64,000 nt of DNA from Gordonia jacobaea (GCF_001186365.1 NZ_LDTZ01000014.1:62001-126000); one strand, 5' to 3'; positions 36,176-44,708 are shown, counted from the first letter of the stretch. Numbers and translations: made by a program. The notes: generated by a model from the sequence alone, not told the origin.

Positions 36176-37573
36176 TCACCGATGAGGGCAGCCGCTGCGT
36201 GCAGGTGAGCCGCGTAAACGAGCGTCGAGCCAACTCATCGCGTCAGGAAAGCCGATCACGGCGGCGGTGACGTGTTCGCCGACGACGTCACGGTATTGAG
36301 CGTTCGCGCCGAGTCGGCACTGTTCGAGGAACAGGTTGCGCGCCCCGGCGGCCGGTATCCACCACTCCTGGGCGCCGTTGTAGATGTAGAGCGGAACCGC
36401 CGATCGGGTGTCGGACATCTTTGTCACGCGGTAGATGTGTTCTGCGATGGGCGAATGGAACGGATCACCGACGTTCGCCATCAACTGCATCGGCATGAAT
36501 GTGGCGCCCGCGAGGGCCTCGGGTATCACGCACACGTTCTTCAACGGCGACGACGCAATCCACTGAGCAGGGTTGTTGGCCATGGTGAGGATCTCGGGCC
36601 GCTCACGGGCGATACCGAACGTCGCGGCATGGAATAGTCCGGTCGCGAGGTTGGCGTTCATACTGCCGACGAGCATGCGGAAGTCGGCAGGCACACCTCC
36701 CAGTGCTGCCCCGACGACGCGCGGCGCGAGCTCAGGCGCGTACCCGGCCAGGAGTTTCGCCGCACCGGCGGTGGCGATCGAGCCGCCGGAGTATCCGCTC
36801 ATCGCAATTGCGCTTTGCCCGAACATCTTCGGCTTCAGGTTCGACGCGGCGCGGATGGAGTCGAGCACGATATGACCTGCGACGACGGGCTCTGCGTATG
36901 CCATCCGCGGCCCCTGGTGGTCGGGGATCAGCACGCCATAGCCGTGGGCAAGCGCGAGCTGCGTCGTCGGAGGCAGGAGGTCTGTCACACCGCTTGCGAT
37001 CGAAAAGCCATGGGCAAGCGTGTAACCCGGGTTGCACGCGGTCCCGAGTGAATCGATGGGGAGGTTGTTCACGACGATCGGTCGGGGGCCGCGCACCGGT
37101 GCGGACGCGGTAGGAGTTATCAGCGTCGTGGTACCGAAACTCGGTTTTCCGACGGCGTCGGTGCTGCGGAACTTGATGAGCGTCGCCGACGCAATCGGCA
37201 CGGTGACCACCGGCGCGGCCGACGCGGTCACGTCGCGGGTCGCGATGACGGTGCCGGGCTGGAGGGAGCCGAGGTTCGACGGCCACCGGTCGAACATGGG
37301 ATCCCCGGTCGGGGTAGGCAACGTCGCCTCATGCAATTCTTGTGTCCGCCAAGACAACCCGGGTGACTGTGCGCGCAACGGGATTGTCGACAGATGTGGA
37401 AAGGGTGGTGCGGGGACGACGCGGTCGATGGTATCGGGGACCTGTTGGGGGATACCCATCATGTTCGGCGGATCCGCTGCGGCGACGCTCGGGGCAATCG
37501 CGGCGACAACACACGCCAGCAGGAAGACGGCGGCGGAGTTTCGCCGCGATGGGTGTCGCCGTGACGAACGCAT
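36176..37573 (-). CDS. Secretory lipase (LIP family)
   Basis: The protein has 465 residues from ATG 37573, preceded by TGGAGGCAAGG. The frame is open 33 codons further without a signal. The signal peptide spans about residues 10-33 (FLLACVVAAIAPSVAAADP). The family pattern is FKSTDA-like IKFRSTDAVGKPSFGTTTLITP, then IDSLGTACNPGYTLAHG, HGYGVLIPDHQGPRMAYAE and the nucleophile elbow AMSGYSGGSIATA. It ends with a His-containing EHVTAAVIGFPDAMSWLDARL. It should be an exported lipase or esterase. Confidence 0.9.
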   Translation of the reverse strand: MRSSRRHPSRRNSAAVFLLACVVAAIAPSVAAADPPNMMGIPQQVPDTIDRVVPAPPFPHLSTIPLRAQSPGLSWRTQELHEATLPTPTGDPMFDRWPSNLGSLQPGTVIATRDVTASAAPVVTVPIASATLIKFRSTDAVGKPSFGTTTLITPTASAPVRGPRPIVVNNLPIDSLGTACNPGYTLAHGFSIASGVTDLLPPTTQLALAHGYGVLIPDHQGPRMAYAEPVVAGHIVLDSIRAASNLKPKMFGQSAIAMSGYSGGSIATAGAAKLLAGYAPELAPRVVGAALGGVPADFRMLVGSMNANLATGLFHAATFGIARERPEILTMANNPAQWIASSPLKNVCVIPEALAGATFMPMQLMANVGDPFHSPIAEHIYRVTKMSDTRSAVPLYIYNGAQEWWIPAAGARNLFLEQCRLGANAQYRDVVGEHVTAAVIGFPDAMSWLDARLRGSPARSGCPHR

Positions 37574-37812
37574 GGCGCCTTGCCTCCAGACCGGGAGAAG
37601 GGAAGCACCCCCGACGGCTGCTTCCCCTCTCCCGCGCCCACCATAGGGCTGCATCCTGATCGTTCGACCCACAAATGGCTACGCCGTATGACATGTGATT
37701 GATCTGTAACCCTCGGACCGGGGTCCGCTTGTGCGACAAGAAGAGTTGTCGAGAATGCGTCGACTGTCATCGCGACTGCGTCGACTGCGTCATAGCGACT
37801 GCGTCGACTGCG
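37574..37812. other. Intergenic region between ramB and the lipase gene, with 23-bp tandem repeat
   Basis: This 239-base stretch holds the upstream region of the lipase. At its right end lies a 23-bp direct repeat (units starting GCGACTGCGTCGACTGCGTC at 37772 and 37795, partial at 37818) that runs into the ramB stop codon. No further gene is seen. Confidence 0.7.
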
Positions 37813-39234
37813 TCAGAGCGACATGTAGGGCGACACGCTGCTGCGATGGGAGTCGATGCGCAGGCTCGAGCCGAGCGGCGGGAATGCGCGCTGTGCACAG
37901 TGCTGGCGTTCGCACACGCGACATCCCGCGCCGATTGGGGTGATTCGCGCCTGCGGGCCGATTTCGAGGCCGTCCGAGTAGATCACTCGAGCGGCGTGGC
38001 GCAGTTCGCAGCCAAGTCCCAGCGCGAACGTCTTGCCCGGCTGGCCGTATCGCACCGCCCGCCTCTCCACTGTGCGTGCGACCCAGAAGTAGTCACGGCC
38101 GTCGGGCATTTCGGCGATCTGCGTGATGATCTTTCCCGGGTAGGCGAACGTCTCGTAGACATTCCACAGTGGACACGTGCCGCCGCTCGACGAGAAGTGA
38201 AATCCCGTGGCGGACTGTCGTTTCGACATGTTTCCCGCGCGGTCGACGCGGACGAACGACCACGGCACACCACGGAGATTCGGGCGTTGCAGCGTCGAAA
38301 GTCGGTGGCAGATGGTCTCGTAGGAGACCGCGTAGAACGCCGACAGGCGTTCGATGTCGTAGCGAAAATCCTCTGCCGCACCGTGAAACTGCGTGTAGGG
38401 CAACAACACTGCGGCCGCGAAGTAGTTGGCCAGTCCGGTCTTCGCGAGCGCCTGCGCCTCGGTGTTGGTGAAATTCGCCTCGTCGACCAATTCGGTGAGG
38501 AGATCGTCGAATTCGACGAGCGCGAGTTCTGCGGCGAGTTTGAACGCCCGCTGGCCGGCCGACAGCGCGGCCGAGACCTCGAGACGTCGTGTCGTGGGGT
38601 CGAATCGGTGCAGGAGGTAGTCGCCGAGGTCGACGCGTGGCGCGATCGTCACGCCGTGCACGCGCTCGAGCCGGTCGGCGATCTCCCGTCGGACGTCGCC
38701 CGAGTGCATCCGCATGCGTGCGTTGAGCTCTTCTGCCGCGACGTCGAGTGCGTGAATGTAGTTGCGGCGCTGGTAGAAATAGTCGCGCACCTCCTCATGG
38801 GGCGCGGTTATCGATCCGCGCATGGCGCGGTCGCTGCGTTCGTCGGTCGCCGCGGCGAGTTGGTCGATCGCGATCCGATACCGGCGATGCAGATTCACCA
38901 TCGCCTGCGCCATATCGGGGTGAGCCGAGACCATCGCCGCGATCTCCTGCGGGTCGGCGGTCGTCGGCGCGGCCTCGATGTCGTCGTCGAGCAGCGCCTC
39001 GCGCAGTTCTGCGACGAGTCGGACGTCGTCTTGCGAGTCGAAGAACCCGCCGTCGACTCCGAATGCCTCGGTGATCCGCGCCAGCACCGACGCGGTGAGC
39101 GGGCGGGCGTCGTGTTCGATCTGGTTGAGATACGACGCGGAGATGCGCAGCGTCTGCGCCAACGCCACCTGCGACAGCCCGCGTTCGGAGCGAAGTTGCC
39201 GCAAACGCGATCCGACATAGGCCCTGTTGTTCAT
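37813..39234 (-). CDS. ramB: RamB-type regulator of acetate/short-chain fatty acid metabolism
   Basis: The 473-residue protein starts at MNNRAYVGSRLRQLRSERG. The XRE helix-turn-helix spans about residues 10-65 (LSQVALAQTLRISASYLNQIEHDARPLT). A central IrrE/M78-like domain lacks the HExxH motif. The C-terminal short-chain-fatty-acyl regulator domain ends with three Cys in IGAGCRVCERQHCAQRAFPP. In Corynebacterium and M. tuberculosis RamB controls isocitrate lyase and acetate genes, and here aceA lies 1.3 kb away. A TTTGCAAA-containing palindrome in front of aceA is the likely target. Confidence 0.92.
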   Translation of the reverse strand: MNNRAYVGSRLRQLRSERGLSQVALAQTLRISASYLNQIEHDARPLTASVLARITEAFGVDGGFFDSQDDVRLVAELREALLDDDIEAAPTTADPQEIAAMVSAHPDMAQAMVNLHRRYRIAIDQLAAATDERSDRAMRGSITAPHEEVRDYFYQRRNYIHALDVAAEELNARMRMHSGDVRREIADRLERVHGVTIAPRVDLGDYLLHRFDPTTRRLEVSAALSAGQRAFKLAAELALVEFDDLLTELVDEANFTNTEAQALAKTGLANYFAAAVLLPYTQFHGAAEDFRYDIERLSAFYAVSYETICHRLSTLQRPNLRGVPWSFVRVDRAGNMSKRQSATGFHFSSSGGTCPLWNVYETFAYPGKIITQIAEMPDGRDYFWVARTVERRAVRYGQPGKTFALGLGCELRHAARVIYSDGLEIGPQARITPIGAGCRVCERQHCAQRAFPPLGSSLRIDSHRSSVSPYMSL

Positions 39235-39293
39235 AGGTCCCCGCAGTTCATAGGTCGCCAATTCGTCGGACCCGCTCAGGGTACGGTGACCCG

Positions 39294-40061
39294 ATGCGTG
39301 GGCGGTGGGTTCGACGGTGGGTGGCAGCGACGCTGCTCGCCTGCGTCGCTGTCACGCTCGCGGGCTGCGGTGACGATGACGCGGTCGTGAGCGCCACGGC
39401 CGTCGCTCCCGCCGATCTGCTGCTTCGGCCCGCGCAGTTGCCTTCCGGCTTCGCGACGACGCAACTGACCGTCTCCGACCTCGTCGATTCCGACCGGGCC
39501 CAACTTGCCGCGGCACGCGCCGACGGTGTGGTGCCGCAGGAGTGCCGTCCAACCGCGGATACGAGCTTCACCGAGAAGGTCGGCGAGTCGAACTCAGCGG
39601 TGTTGGCGGCAAGCGCGGCCGACGTCGGGCTCGTGGAGCTGGTGTCCACCGTTCGACGCGACATCGACGACGACATCCGCACGAGGAGCGGGCAGTGCCG
39701 AACGACGCGAACCACCGTTGCGTCGGGAAGCCTCGCGGGTGCGACGGTCACCACCGAGTCGACGACGCTGCCCGACCCGCCGGAGGTCGCCAACGGTCCC
39801 GACGGACTCAGCGTCGAACGTGCTTTTCTGTCGCGCTCGGATGTGTCGACCGCGCTGCCGGATTCGACGGTCCGCAAGCAGGTCGGATATGTCGGATATG
39901 CGCTCGTGAAGCGCGCCGGGGGAGCGGTCTTCACGGTCGCTCTCACGGTGAACGGCCCGGCCGGACGGGCGCAGAACCCGCCAGCCGACGCGGTGGAGCC
40001 GATGCCGTCGTCGGCCTTCGTTGATCTCTTCGGCACAGCCCTGAGCGCGGCCGCGCGGTGA
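39294..40061 (+). CDS. Lipoprotein of unknown function
   Basis: The 255-residue protein has a lipoprotein signal peptide with lipobox TLAGCGDDD (Cys at about residue 24). The mature part contains LLLRPAQLPSGFATTQLTVSDL, a C-x-C pair around VVPQECRPT and RSGQCRTT, and a beta-rich end. This resembles the DUF5642/PknH-sensor-like lipoproteins of mycolic-acid bacteria, but not closely enough to name it. It is divergent from ramB across 59 bases. Confidence 0.75.
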   Translation: MRGRWVRRWVAATLLACVAVTLAGCGDDDAVVSATAVAPADLLLRPAQLPSGFATTQLTVSDLVDSDRAQLAAARADGVVPQECRPTADTSFTEKVGESNSAVLAASAADVGLVELVSTVRRDIDDDIRTRSGQCRTTRTTVASGSLAGATVTTESTTLPDPPEVANGPDGLSVERAFLSRSDVSTALPDSTVRKQVGYVGYALVKRAGGAVFTVALTVNGPAGRAQNPPADAVEPMPSSAFVDLFGTALSAAAR

Positions 40062-40252
40062 CGAGGAGTGGCGTCGGCGCCCGGGAGTACCTCGAACCGT
40101 GGTGTGAAACACGCCACATGTGAGGTGTCGGGAGTCTTTCCGGCGAGCGTCGACGCGGTGTGCCGCCGTGGGTGGGCCACCGCTGAGGCGTATCGAGAAA
40201 ACGCAGTACGCGCGTACTTTTTAACGTCCTGCTGACGACTCTTCACATCTCC

Positions 40253-40275
40253 AGATTTGCAAAATTTGCAAATCT
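40253..40275. promoter_or_regulatory. Palindromic RamB-type operator before aceA
   Basis: Arms AGATTTGCAAA (40253-40263) and TTTGCAAATCT (40265-40275) are perfect complements around one A. Each arm contains TTTGCAAA, the core of the known corynebacterial RamB site (AAACTTTGCAAA type). Confidence 0.82.
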
Positions 40276-40398
40276 TCGCCACATGGTTGGCGCATTTTTG
40301 CAGTCAAAGGGGATTGGACCTGCGTGTTTCCGTTGTGGCACCCTTGAGTCAGGCGTTTCCGGGAAGTGCCGAAGAGTTCGCAAACTCCGACCCCACGC

Positions 40399-40414
40399 TG
40401 TGGTGGTCGTCACA
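40399..40414. promoter_or_regulatory. CRP/GlxR-like site before aceA
   Basis: TGTGG-TGGTCG-TCACA differs from the CRP/GlxR consensus TGTGA-N6-TCACA at one position. cAMP-dependent control of acetate genes by GlxR is known in Corynebacterium. Confidence 0.5.
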
Positions 40415-40574
40415 CATGCGAGCTCGACGCGCGCCCGGAGGCCTGACACCACCCGGCCTGGATGCATTCCCTGGCAGCCTCGGCCGGGCCCATATAGGCC
40501 CCGGTCTCTGTGAGCCGGACAAGCATTCGTCCCGGGAGATCGGGACGAGCAGCACAACGAAAGCGAAGTGGCTA

Positions 40575-41861
40575 ATGAGCAACGTCGGAAAGCCCCGCAC
40601 CGCCGCGGAAATCCAGCAGGACTGGGACACCAACCCGCGGTGGAAGGGCATCACGCGCGAATACACTGCCGAGCAGGTTGCCGAGCTCCAGGGCACCGTC
40701 GTCGAGGAGCACACCCTCGCTCGTCGTGGCGCCGAGATCCTGTGGGAAGGCGTCAACAGCGACAACTACATCAACGCGCTCGGCGCGCTGACCGGTAACC
40801 AGGCCGTGCAGCAGGTGCGCGCGGGCCTCAAGGCCATCTACCTCTCGGGTTGGCAGGTCGCCGGTGACGCGAACCTCTCCGGCCACACCTACCCCGACCA
40901 GTCGCTCTACCCGGCCAACTCGGTGCCGGCCGTCGTGCAGCGCATCAACAACGCGATGCTGCGCGCCGACGAGATCGCCCGCGTCGAGGGTGACAACTCG
41001 GTCGACAACTGGGTCGTGCCGATCGTGGCCGACGGCGAAGCCGGCTTCGGTGGCGCCCTCAACGTCTACGAGCTCCAGAAGGCCATGATCAAGGCCGGCG
41101 CCGCCGGTACCCACTGGGAAGATCAGCTCGCCTCGGAGAAGAAGTGCGGCCACCTCGGTGGCAAGGTGCTCATCCCCACCCAGCAGCACATCCGCACCCT
41201 GACCTCGGCTCGCCTGGCTGCCGACGTTGCCAACACCCCGACCGTCGTCGTCGCTCGTACCGACGCCGAGGCCGCAACCCTCATCACCTCCGACGTCGAC
41301 GAGCGCGACAAGCCGTTCGTGACCGGTGAGCGCACCACCGAGGGCTTCTACAACGTGAAGAAGGGCATCGAGCCCTGCATCGCGCGTGCCAAGGCCTACG
41401 CTCCCTACGCCGACCTCATCTGGATGGAGACCGGCAAGCCCGACCTGGAGCTGGCTCGCCAGTTCGCCGAGGCCGTCAAGAGCGAGTTCCCTGACCAGCT
41501 CCTGGCTTACAACTGCTCGCCTTCCTTCAACTGGAAGCAGCACCTGGACGACGCGACCATCGCGAAGTTCCAGAACGAGCTCGGCGCGATGGGCTTCAAG
41601 TTCCAGTTCATCACCCTGGCAGGCTTCCACGCCCTCAACTACTCGATGTTCGATCTCGCTTACGGCTACGCCCGCGAGCAGATGACCGCTTACGTCGACC
41701 TGCAGGAGCGCGAGTTCGCTGCTGAGGCTCGTGGCTACACCGCCACCAAGCACCAGCGCGAGGTCGGTGCGGGCTACTTCGACCGCATCGCCACCACGGT
41801 CGACCCCAACACCTCGACCGCAGCTCTGAAGGGCTCCACCGAGGAAGGCCAGTTCCACTAG
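40575..41861 (+). CDS. aceA: Isocitrate lyase
   Basis: The 428-residue protein starts at ATG 40575. The catalytic hexapeptide region [17 protein letters not shown] carries the active Cys, and [42 protein letters not shown] and [13 protein letters not shown] are family blocks. The length equals that of mycobacterial ICL1. It splits isocitrate into glyoxylate and succinate in the glyoxylate shunt (and methylcitrate in the ICL1 branch), which is needed for growth on acetate and fatty acids. ramB upstream and fadB2 downstream repeat the M. tuberculosis order. Confidence 0.98.
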   Translation: MSNVGKPRTAAEIQQDWDTNPRWKGITREYTAEQVAELQGTVVEEHTLARRGAEILWEGVNSDNYINALGALTGNQAVQQVRAGLKAIYLSGWQVAGDANLSGHTYPDQSLYPANSVPAVVQRINNAMLRADEIARVEGDNSVDNWVVPIVADGEAGFGGALNVYELQKAMIKAGAAGTHWEDQLASEKKCGHLGGKVLIPTQQHIRTLTSARLAADVANTPTVVVARTDAEAATLITSDVDERDKPFVTGERTTEGFYNVKKGIEPCIARAKAYAPYADLIWMETGKPDLELARQFAEAVKSEFPDQLLAYNCSPSFNWKQHLDDATIAKFQNELGAMGFKFQFITLAGFHALNYSMFDLAYGYAREQMTAYVDLQEREFAAEARGYTATKHQREVGAGYFDRIATTVDPNTSTAALKGSTEEGQFH

Positions 41862-41893
41862 GAACCAGCCAGCCTCTCTGAGGTTTTGCGCAT

Positions 41894-41932
41894 CAGGCGG
41901 CTCGCAGCGTTATGTTGCGGGCCGCCTGTTGG
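41894..41932 (+). terminator. Terminator of aceA
   Basis: CAGGCGGC (41894-41901) pairs with GCCGCCTG (41921-41928), with inner CGCA/TGCG pairing, followed by TTGG. It lies 33 bases after the aceA stop. Confidence 0.75.
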
Positions 41933-42050
41933 CATATCTGGGGGCTTCTGGGCGTGCATCGGAGCTGCTCGTGTGCTCGCCAAATACGTTGTCGCGCATG
42001 GGTTATGGGCAGAGTGGATCGGGTCGGCGTTGATCTGAATGGAGGCAGTG

Positions 42051-42932
42051 GTGGCGGACGCATGGCGTGTCGGCGTGGTCGGTGCGGGCCAGATGGGCGC
42101 GGGGATCGCCGAGGTATGTGCCCGGTCGGACGCAGACGTTCTGGTCTACGAACCGACGCGTGAGCTCGTCGCCGGTGGCCGGTCGCGGATACTGCGCTCG
42201 CTCGATAGGGGAGTGTCGAGCGGCAAGCTCACCGAGCGTGAACGCGAACAGGCGGCGTTGCGACTGCGATTCACCACCGAACTCGACGGCTTCGCCGACC
42301 GGCACGTCGTCTGCGAGGCCGTCGTCGAGGACGAGGCCGTCAAGACCGAAATCTTCGCCGTCCTCGACAAGACCGTGTCGGATCCCTGTGCCGTTCTGGC
42401 GTCCAACACGTCGTCGATTCCGATCATCACGCTGGGCATGGCGACCCAGAACCCCGCGCGCGTGGTCGGCCTTCACTTCTTCAATCCTGTCCCGGTGCTA
42501 CCGCTCGTCGAATTGGTGTCAACGCTGCACACGGGTGCCGACATCGTCACGCGTGCAGAGTCTTTCGCCAACGCGGTGCTCGGCAAGCAGGTCATCGCGT
42601 CTGCCGATCGGTCGGGGTTTGTGGTGAACGCGATGCTCGTGCCGTACCTACTCTCGGCAATTAGATTGGTGGAGAACGGATTTGCCGACATCGAAGACGT
42701 CGACCGAGGCATGGTTCTCGGTTGTGCGCACCCGATGGGTCCGCTGCGGCTTGCGGACATGGTCGGTCTCGACACCGTCACGGCGATCGCCGACCGCATG
42801 TATGCGGAGACAAAAGAGGCGCTGTACGCACCGACGCCGTTGCTGTTGCGGATGGTCGAAGCCGGACACCTCGGTAAGAAGTCGGGGCGTGGCTTTTATC
42901 AATACGCCGACGACCAGCAGGCACGATTCTGA
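42051..42932 (+). CDS. fadB2: 3-hydroxybutyryl-CoA dehydrogenase
   Basis: The 293-residue protein is started at GTG 42051, 5 bases after GGAGG. ATG 42039 is in frame but overlaps that ribosome-binding site. The Rossmann motif RVGVVGAGQMGAGIAEVCA, the SNTSSIPI block and the catalytic His-Glu region VVGLHFFNPVPVLPLVELV are followed by a C-terminal domain with GPLRLADMVGLD. It interconverts acetoacetyl-CoA and 3-hydroxybutyryl-CoA with NAD(P). Its position after aceA matches fadB2 (Rv0468). Confidence 0.94.
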   Translation: MADAWRVGVVGAGQMGAGIAEVCARSDADVLVYEPTRELVAGGRSRILRSLDRGVSSGKLTEREREQAALRLRFTTELDGFADRHVVCEAVVEDEAVKTEIFAVLDKTVSDPCAVLASNTSSIPIITLGMATQNPARVVGLHFFNPVPVLPLVELVSTLHTGADIVTRAESFANAVLGKQVIASADRSGFVVNAMLVPYLLSAIRLVENGFADIEDVDRGMVLGCAHPMGPLRLADMVGLDTVTAIADRMYAETKEALYAPTPLLLRMVEAGHLGKKSGRGFYQYADDQQARF

Positions 42933-42933
42933 C

Positions 42934-42949
42934 TGTGTGCGGTATCACA
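42934..42949. promoter_or_regulatory. CRP/GlxR-like site upstream of hbhA
   Basis: TGTGT-GCGGTA-TCACA matches TGTGA-N6-TCACA with one mismatch. It begins 2 bases after the fadB2 stop, 185 bases before the hbhA start. Confidence 0.45.
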
Positions 42950-42965
42950 GCGATTCGGCAATTAG

Positions 42966-42994
42966 TGCTAGCAGATTGCTTGCAATAGCTAGCA
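42966..42994. promoter_or_regulatory. XRE operator cluster in the hbhA promoter (TGCTWGCA half-sites)
   Basis: Three half-sites lie in a row: TGCTAGCA 42966-42973, TGCTTGCA 42977-42984 and AGCTAGCA 42987-42994. The last two with AT between them match the 18-bp site in front of the XRE gene (49004-49021). A possible -10 CATACT lies at 43002-43007, so the site covers the -35 region. Confidence 0.75.
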
Positions 42995-43133
42995 AACGTG
43001 GCATACTGGTTTTCGGAACCACTACAAGTGCTGGTGCGGCACCTATCGAGACCAGAAGCGACAAAGTGGTTTGCCTCCTCGATATGCCTTGTGCCGCAAC
43101 CTTTTTTGGTGACCAATGACTAAGGAGATCGCC

Positions 43134-43955
43134 ATGACCACCACCGAACGCAATCTGCCCAGCCCGTTCTATGCCGTGGTTGGCGCGGGAGACCTTGCAC
43201 TCAAGCAGGTGAGCGACGCTGTCACGCAGATCAAGGAGCGCACCGAGGCCGCGGGCGAGACCGCTCAGACCCGCTTCGAGGAGACCCGCGGCCGCCTGAA
43301 CGCGCTGCCCGAGGAGCTCCCCGGCACCATCGAGTCGACCATCGACGACCTGCGCACCAAGCTGTCCCCCGAGGAACTGCGCAAGGTTGCCGACGGCTAC
43401 GTCGAGTTCGCCACGACCATCTACACCTCGCTCGCCGAGCGCGGCGAAGAGGCCGTCGGCCGCCTCTGGCAGCAGCCGATCGTGCAGGAGGGTCTGACCC
43501 GCGCGGAGAAGACCTACAACGACGCCGTCGACCTGACCGAGGACGCACTCGGTGTGGTCTCGCATCAGACTCGCGCCGTTGGTGAGCAGGCTTCGAAGCT
43601 CGCAACGCTGGTCAGCACCCGCGTCGGCGAAGCCGGCGATGCCCTCGATGACGCCGTCGACGATCTCAGCGGCAAGGTCGAAGAGGCCGCCCTCGAGGTG
43701 AACGAGAAGCTCGACGAGGCAAGTGCAGCGGTCACCGAGGCCGGCAAGACCGCCAAGGCCCGTAGCGCGACCGCAGCGTCGAAGATCGACGGTGCCGCAG
43801 GCGCGGTCGAGGGCAAGGCGCGCACCGCAAATGCGTCGCCCGCCAAGAAGATTGCCGCCAAGCGGACCACCACGGCTGCTCCGGCAAAGTCGACCACCGC
43901 GACCAAGTCGACCACCGCCAAGAAGTCGACCACCGCCAAGAAGAGCACCAGCTAA
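43134..43955 (+). CDS. hbhA: Heparin-binding haemagglutinin-like protein (HBHA)
   Basis: The 273-residue protein starts at ATG 43134 after AAGGAG. The N-terminal half follows HBHA: PFYAVVGAGDLALKQVSDAV, a long coiled coil with ERTEAAGETAQTRFEETRGRLNALPEELP, LSPEELRKVADGYVEFATTIY and EDALGVVSHQTRAVGEQASKL. In M. tuberculosis (199 residues) the Lys-Ala-Pro tail starts here, but this protein inserts about 60 more helical residues first. Its basic tail is diluted by Thr and Ser (PAKKIAAKRTTTAAPAKSTT, then AKKSTTAKKS). The tail would bind heparan sulfate or polyanions at the surface, or possibly DNA. HBHA is also linked to lipid inclusions in relatives. Confidence 0.9.
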   Translation: MTTTERNLPSPFYAVVGAGDLALKQVSDAVTQIKERTEAAGETAQTRFEETRGRLNALPEELPGTIESTIDDLRTKLSPEELRKVADGYVEFATTIYTSLAERGEEAVGRLWQQPIVQEGLTRAEKTYNDAVDLTEDALGVVSHQTRAVGEQASKLATLVSTRVGEAGDALDDAVDDLSGKVEEAALEVNEKLDEASAAVTEAGKTAKARSATAASKIDGAAGAVEGKARTANASPAKKIAAKRTTTAAPAKSTTATKSTTAKKSTTAKKSTS

Positions 43956-43970
43956 CCCGTTTCGGTTAGC
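43951..43970 (+). terminator. Hairpin overlapping the hbhA stop codon
   Basis: GCTAACC (43951-43957) and GGTTAGC (43964-43970) are perfect arms around CGTTTC. The TAA stop lies within the left arm. Confidence 0.6.
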
Positions 43971-43978
43971 AGAGTTCG

Positions 43979-44041
43979 CGTCCCGCGTACTCGGACCTCA
44001 CGATCGATGATTCGATCGTGCAGCGTCCGAGTCGCGGGACG
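43979..44041. terminator. Large hairpin between hbhA and the XRE-cupin gene
   Basis: CGTCCCGCG-TACTCGGAC at the left pairs with GTCCGAG-TCGCGGGACG at the right, and CACGATCGA/TCGATCGTG forms the inner stem. It stands between convergent genes and can terminate both. Confidence 0.8.
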
Positions 44042-44072
44042 TTCTGCGTTGACGCGAGTATTCAGGTGGCCG

Positions 44073-44621
44073 CTAGCCGGGTGAGTCGATGGTGAGTACG
44101 GCGAGGACGTCGTCGTCGGTGCTGTAGGTGTGCGGTCGGTCGCTGATCCATTGCAGTGATTCGCCTGCGCCCGCGGGCTTTTCGTCGCCTACGGGTCCTG
44201 CGACCAGGTTTCCGCGCACCACCCGGACATGTTCGACGACGCCTGCGCCGTGCGCGGGGGAGCGTCGGACCCCTCCGGAGGAGACATGGAGCCAGAAGAC
44301 CTCCGTCGTCGAACCGTCGTCGTGATGTTCGACGTGGAGTAACCGTGCGGTGAGGTGCGTGCCGTCGCCTTCGGTTCCCGACGCCTCGCCGAGGAGTGCC
44401 GTCAGTGGCACGCCGAGCGGGCCTGCCACGGCATAGAGCGTGTCGAGGGTCGGGTTGCGTTGTCCCGCTTCGAGTTCGGAGAGTGAGCCCTTGCCGATCC
44501 CGGCGGCGCGGGCAAGCGCGGACAGGCTGAGGTTGCGTTCGGTGCGTAGCGCGGAGATCCGCTCACCGACGTCCCGTCGTCGATCATCACGCTCCGAGTC
44601 GCTCGCAACTCCCTCGACCAC
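44073..44621 (-). CDS. XRE-cupin transcriptional regulator of the BenE-type transporter
   Basis: The protein has 182 residues from GTG 44621, with GGAAGGCAGG upstream. The frame runs far upstream across the divergent gene and must be trimmed. The N-terminal XRE helix-turn-helix is LSALARAAGIGKGSLSELEAGQRNPTLDTLY (residues 30-60). The cupin half contains HGAGVVEHVRVVRGNLVAGP and PAGAGESLQWISDRPHTYST. XRE-cupin proteins sense small ligands and often control an adjacent transporter, here the BenE-family gene. A palindrome lies between the two. Confidence 0.85.
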   Translation of the reverse strand: MVEGVASDSERDDRRRDVGERISALRTERNLSLSALARAAGIGKGSLSELEAGQRNPTLDTLYAVAGPLGVPLTALLGEASGTEGDGTHLTARLLHVEHHDDGSTTEVFWLHVSSGGVRRSPAHGAGVVEHVRVVRGNLVAGPVGDEKPAGAGESLQWISDRPHTYSTDDDVLAVLTIDSPG

Positions 44622-44672
44622 GTGCCTGCCTTCCGCTTCATTCGTCGGTCGCGGTGGGTACCGCTCCCGAGT

Positions 44673-44688
44673 GTTCTGTTTACAGAAC
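44673..44688. promoter_or_regulatory. Palindromic operator between XRE-cupin and benE-type genes
   Basis: GTTCTG-TTTA-CAGAAC is a perfect 6-bp-arm inverted repeat. TATGCT (44697-44702), a good -10, lies 9 bases further and 7 bases before the GTG of the transporter, so that mRNA is probably leaderless and repressible from this site. Confidence 0.7.
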
Positions 44689-44708
44689 GATACCGCTATG
44701 CTGGCGTC

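Larger units (their letters stand above)
40062..40574. other. Regulatory leader of isocitrate lyase
   Basis: This 513-base gap contains no convincing gene. It holds a 23-bp perfect palindrome (40253-40275) of RamB type and a CRP-like site (40399-40414), both described separately. The open frame upstream of the aceA ATG has no protein-like content. Confidence 0.75.

Noticed and set aside
37772..37822. Tandem repeat as a CRISPR or attachment site
   Set aside because: Contiguous 23-bp units without spacers, with no integrase or tRNA gene nearby.
40572..41858. 428-codon minus-strand open frame
   Set aside because: Exact antisense shadow of isocitrate lyase.
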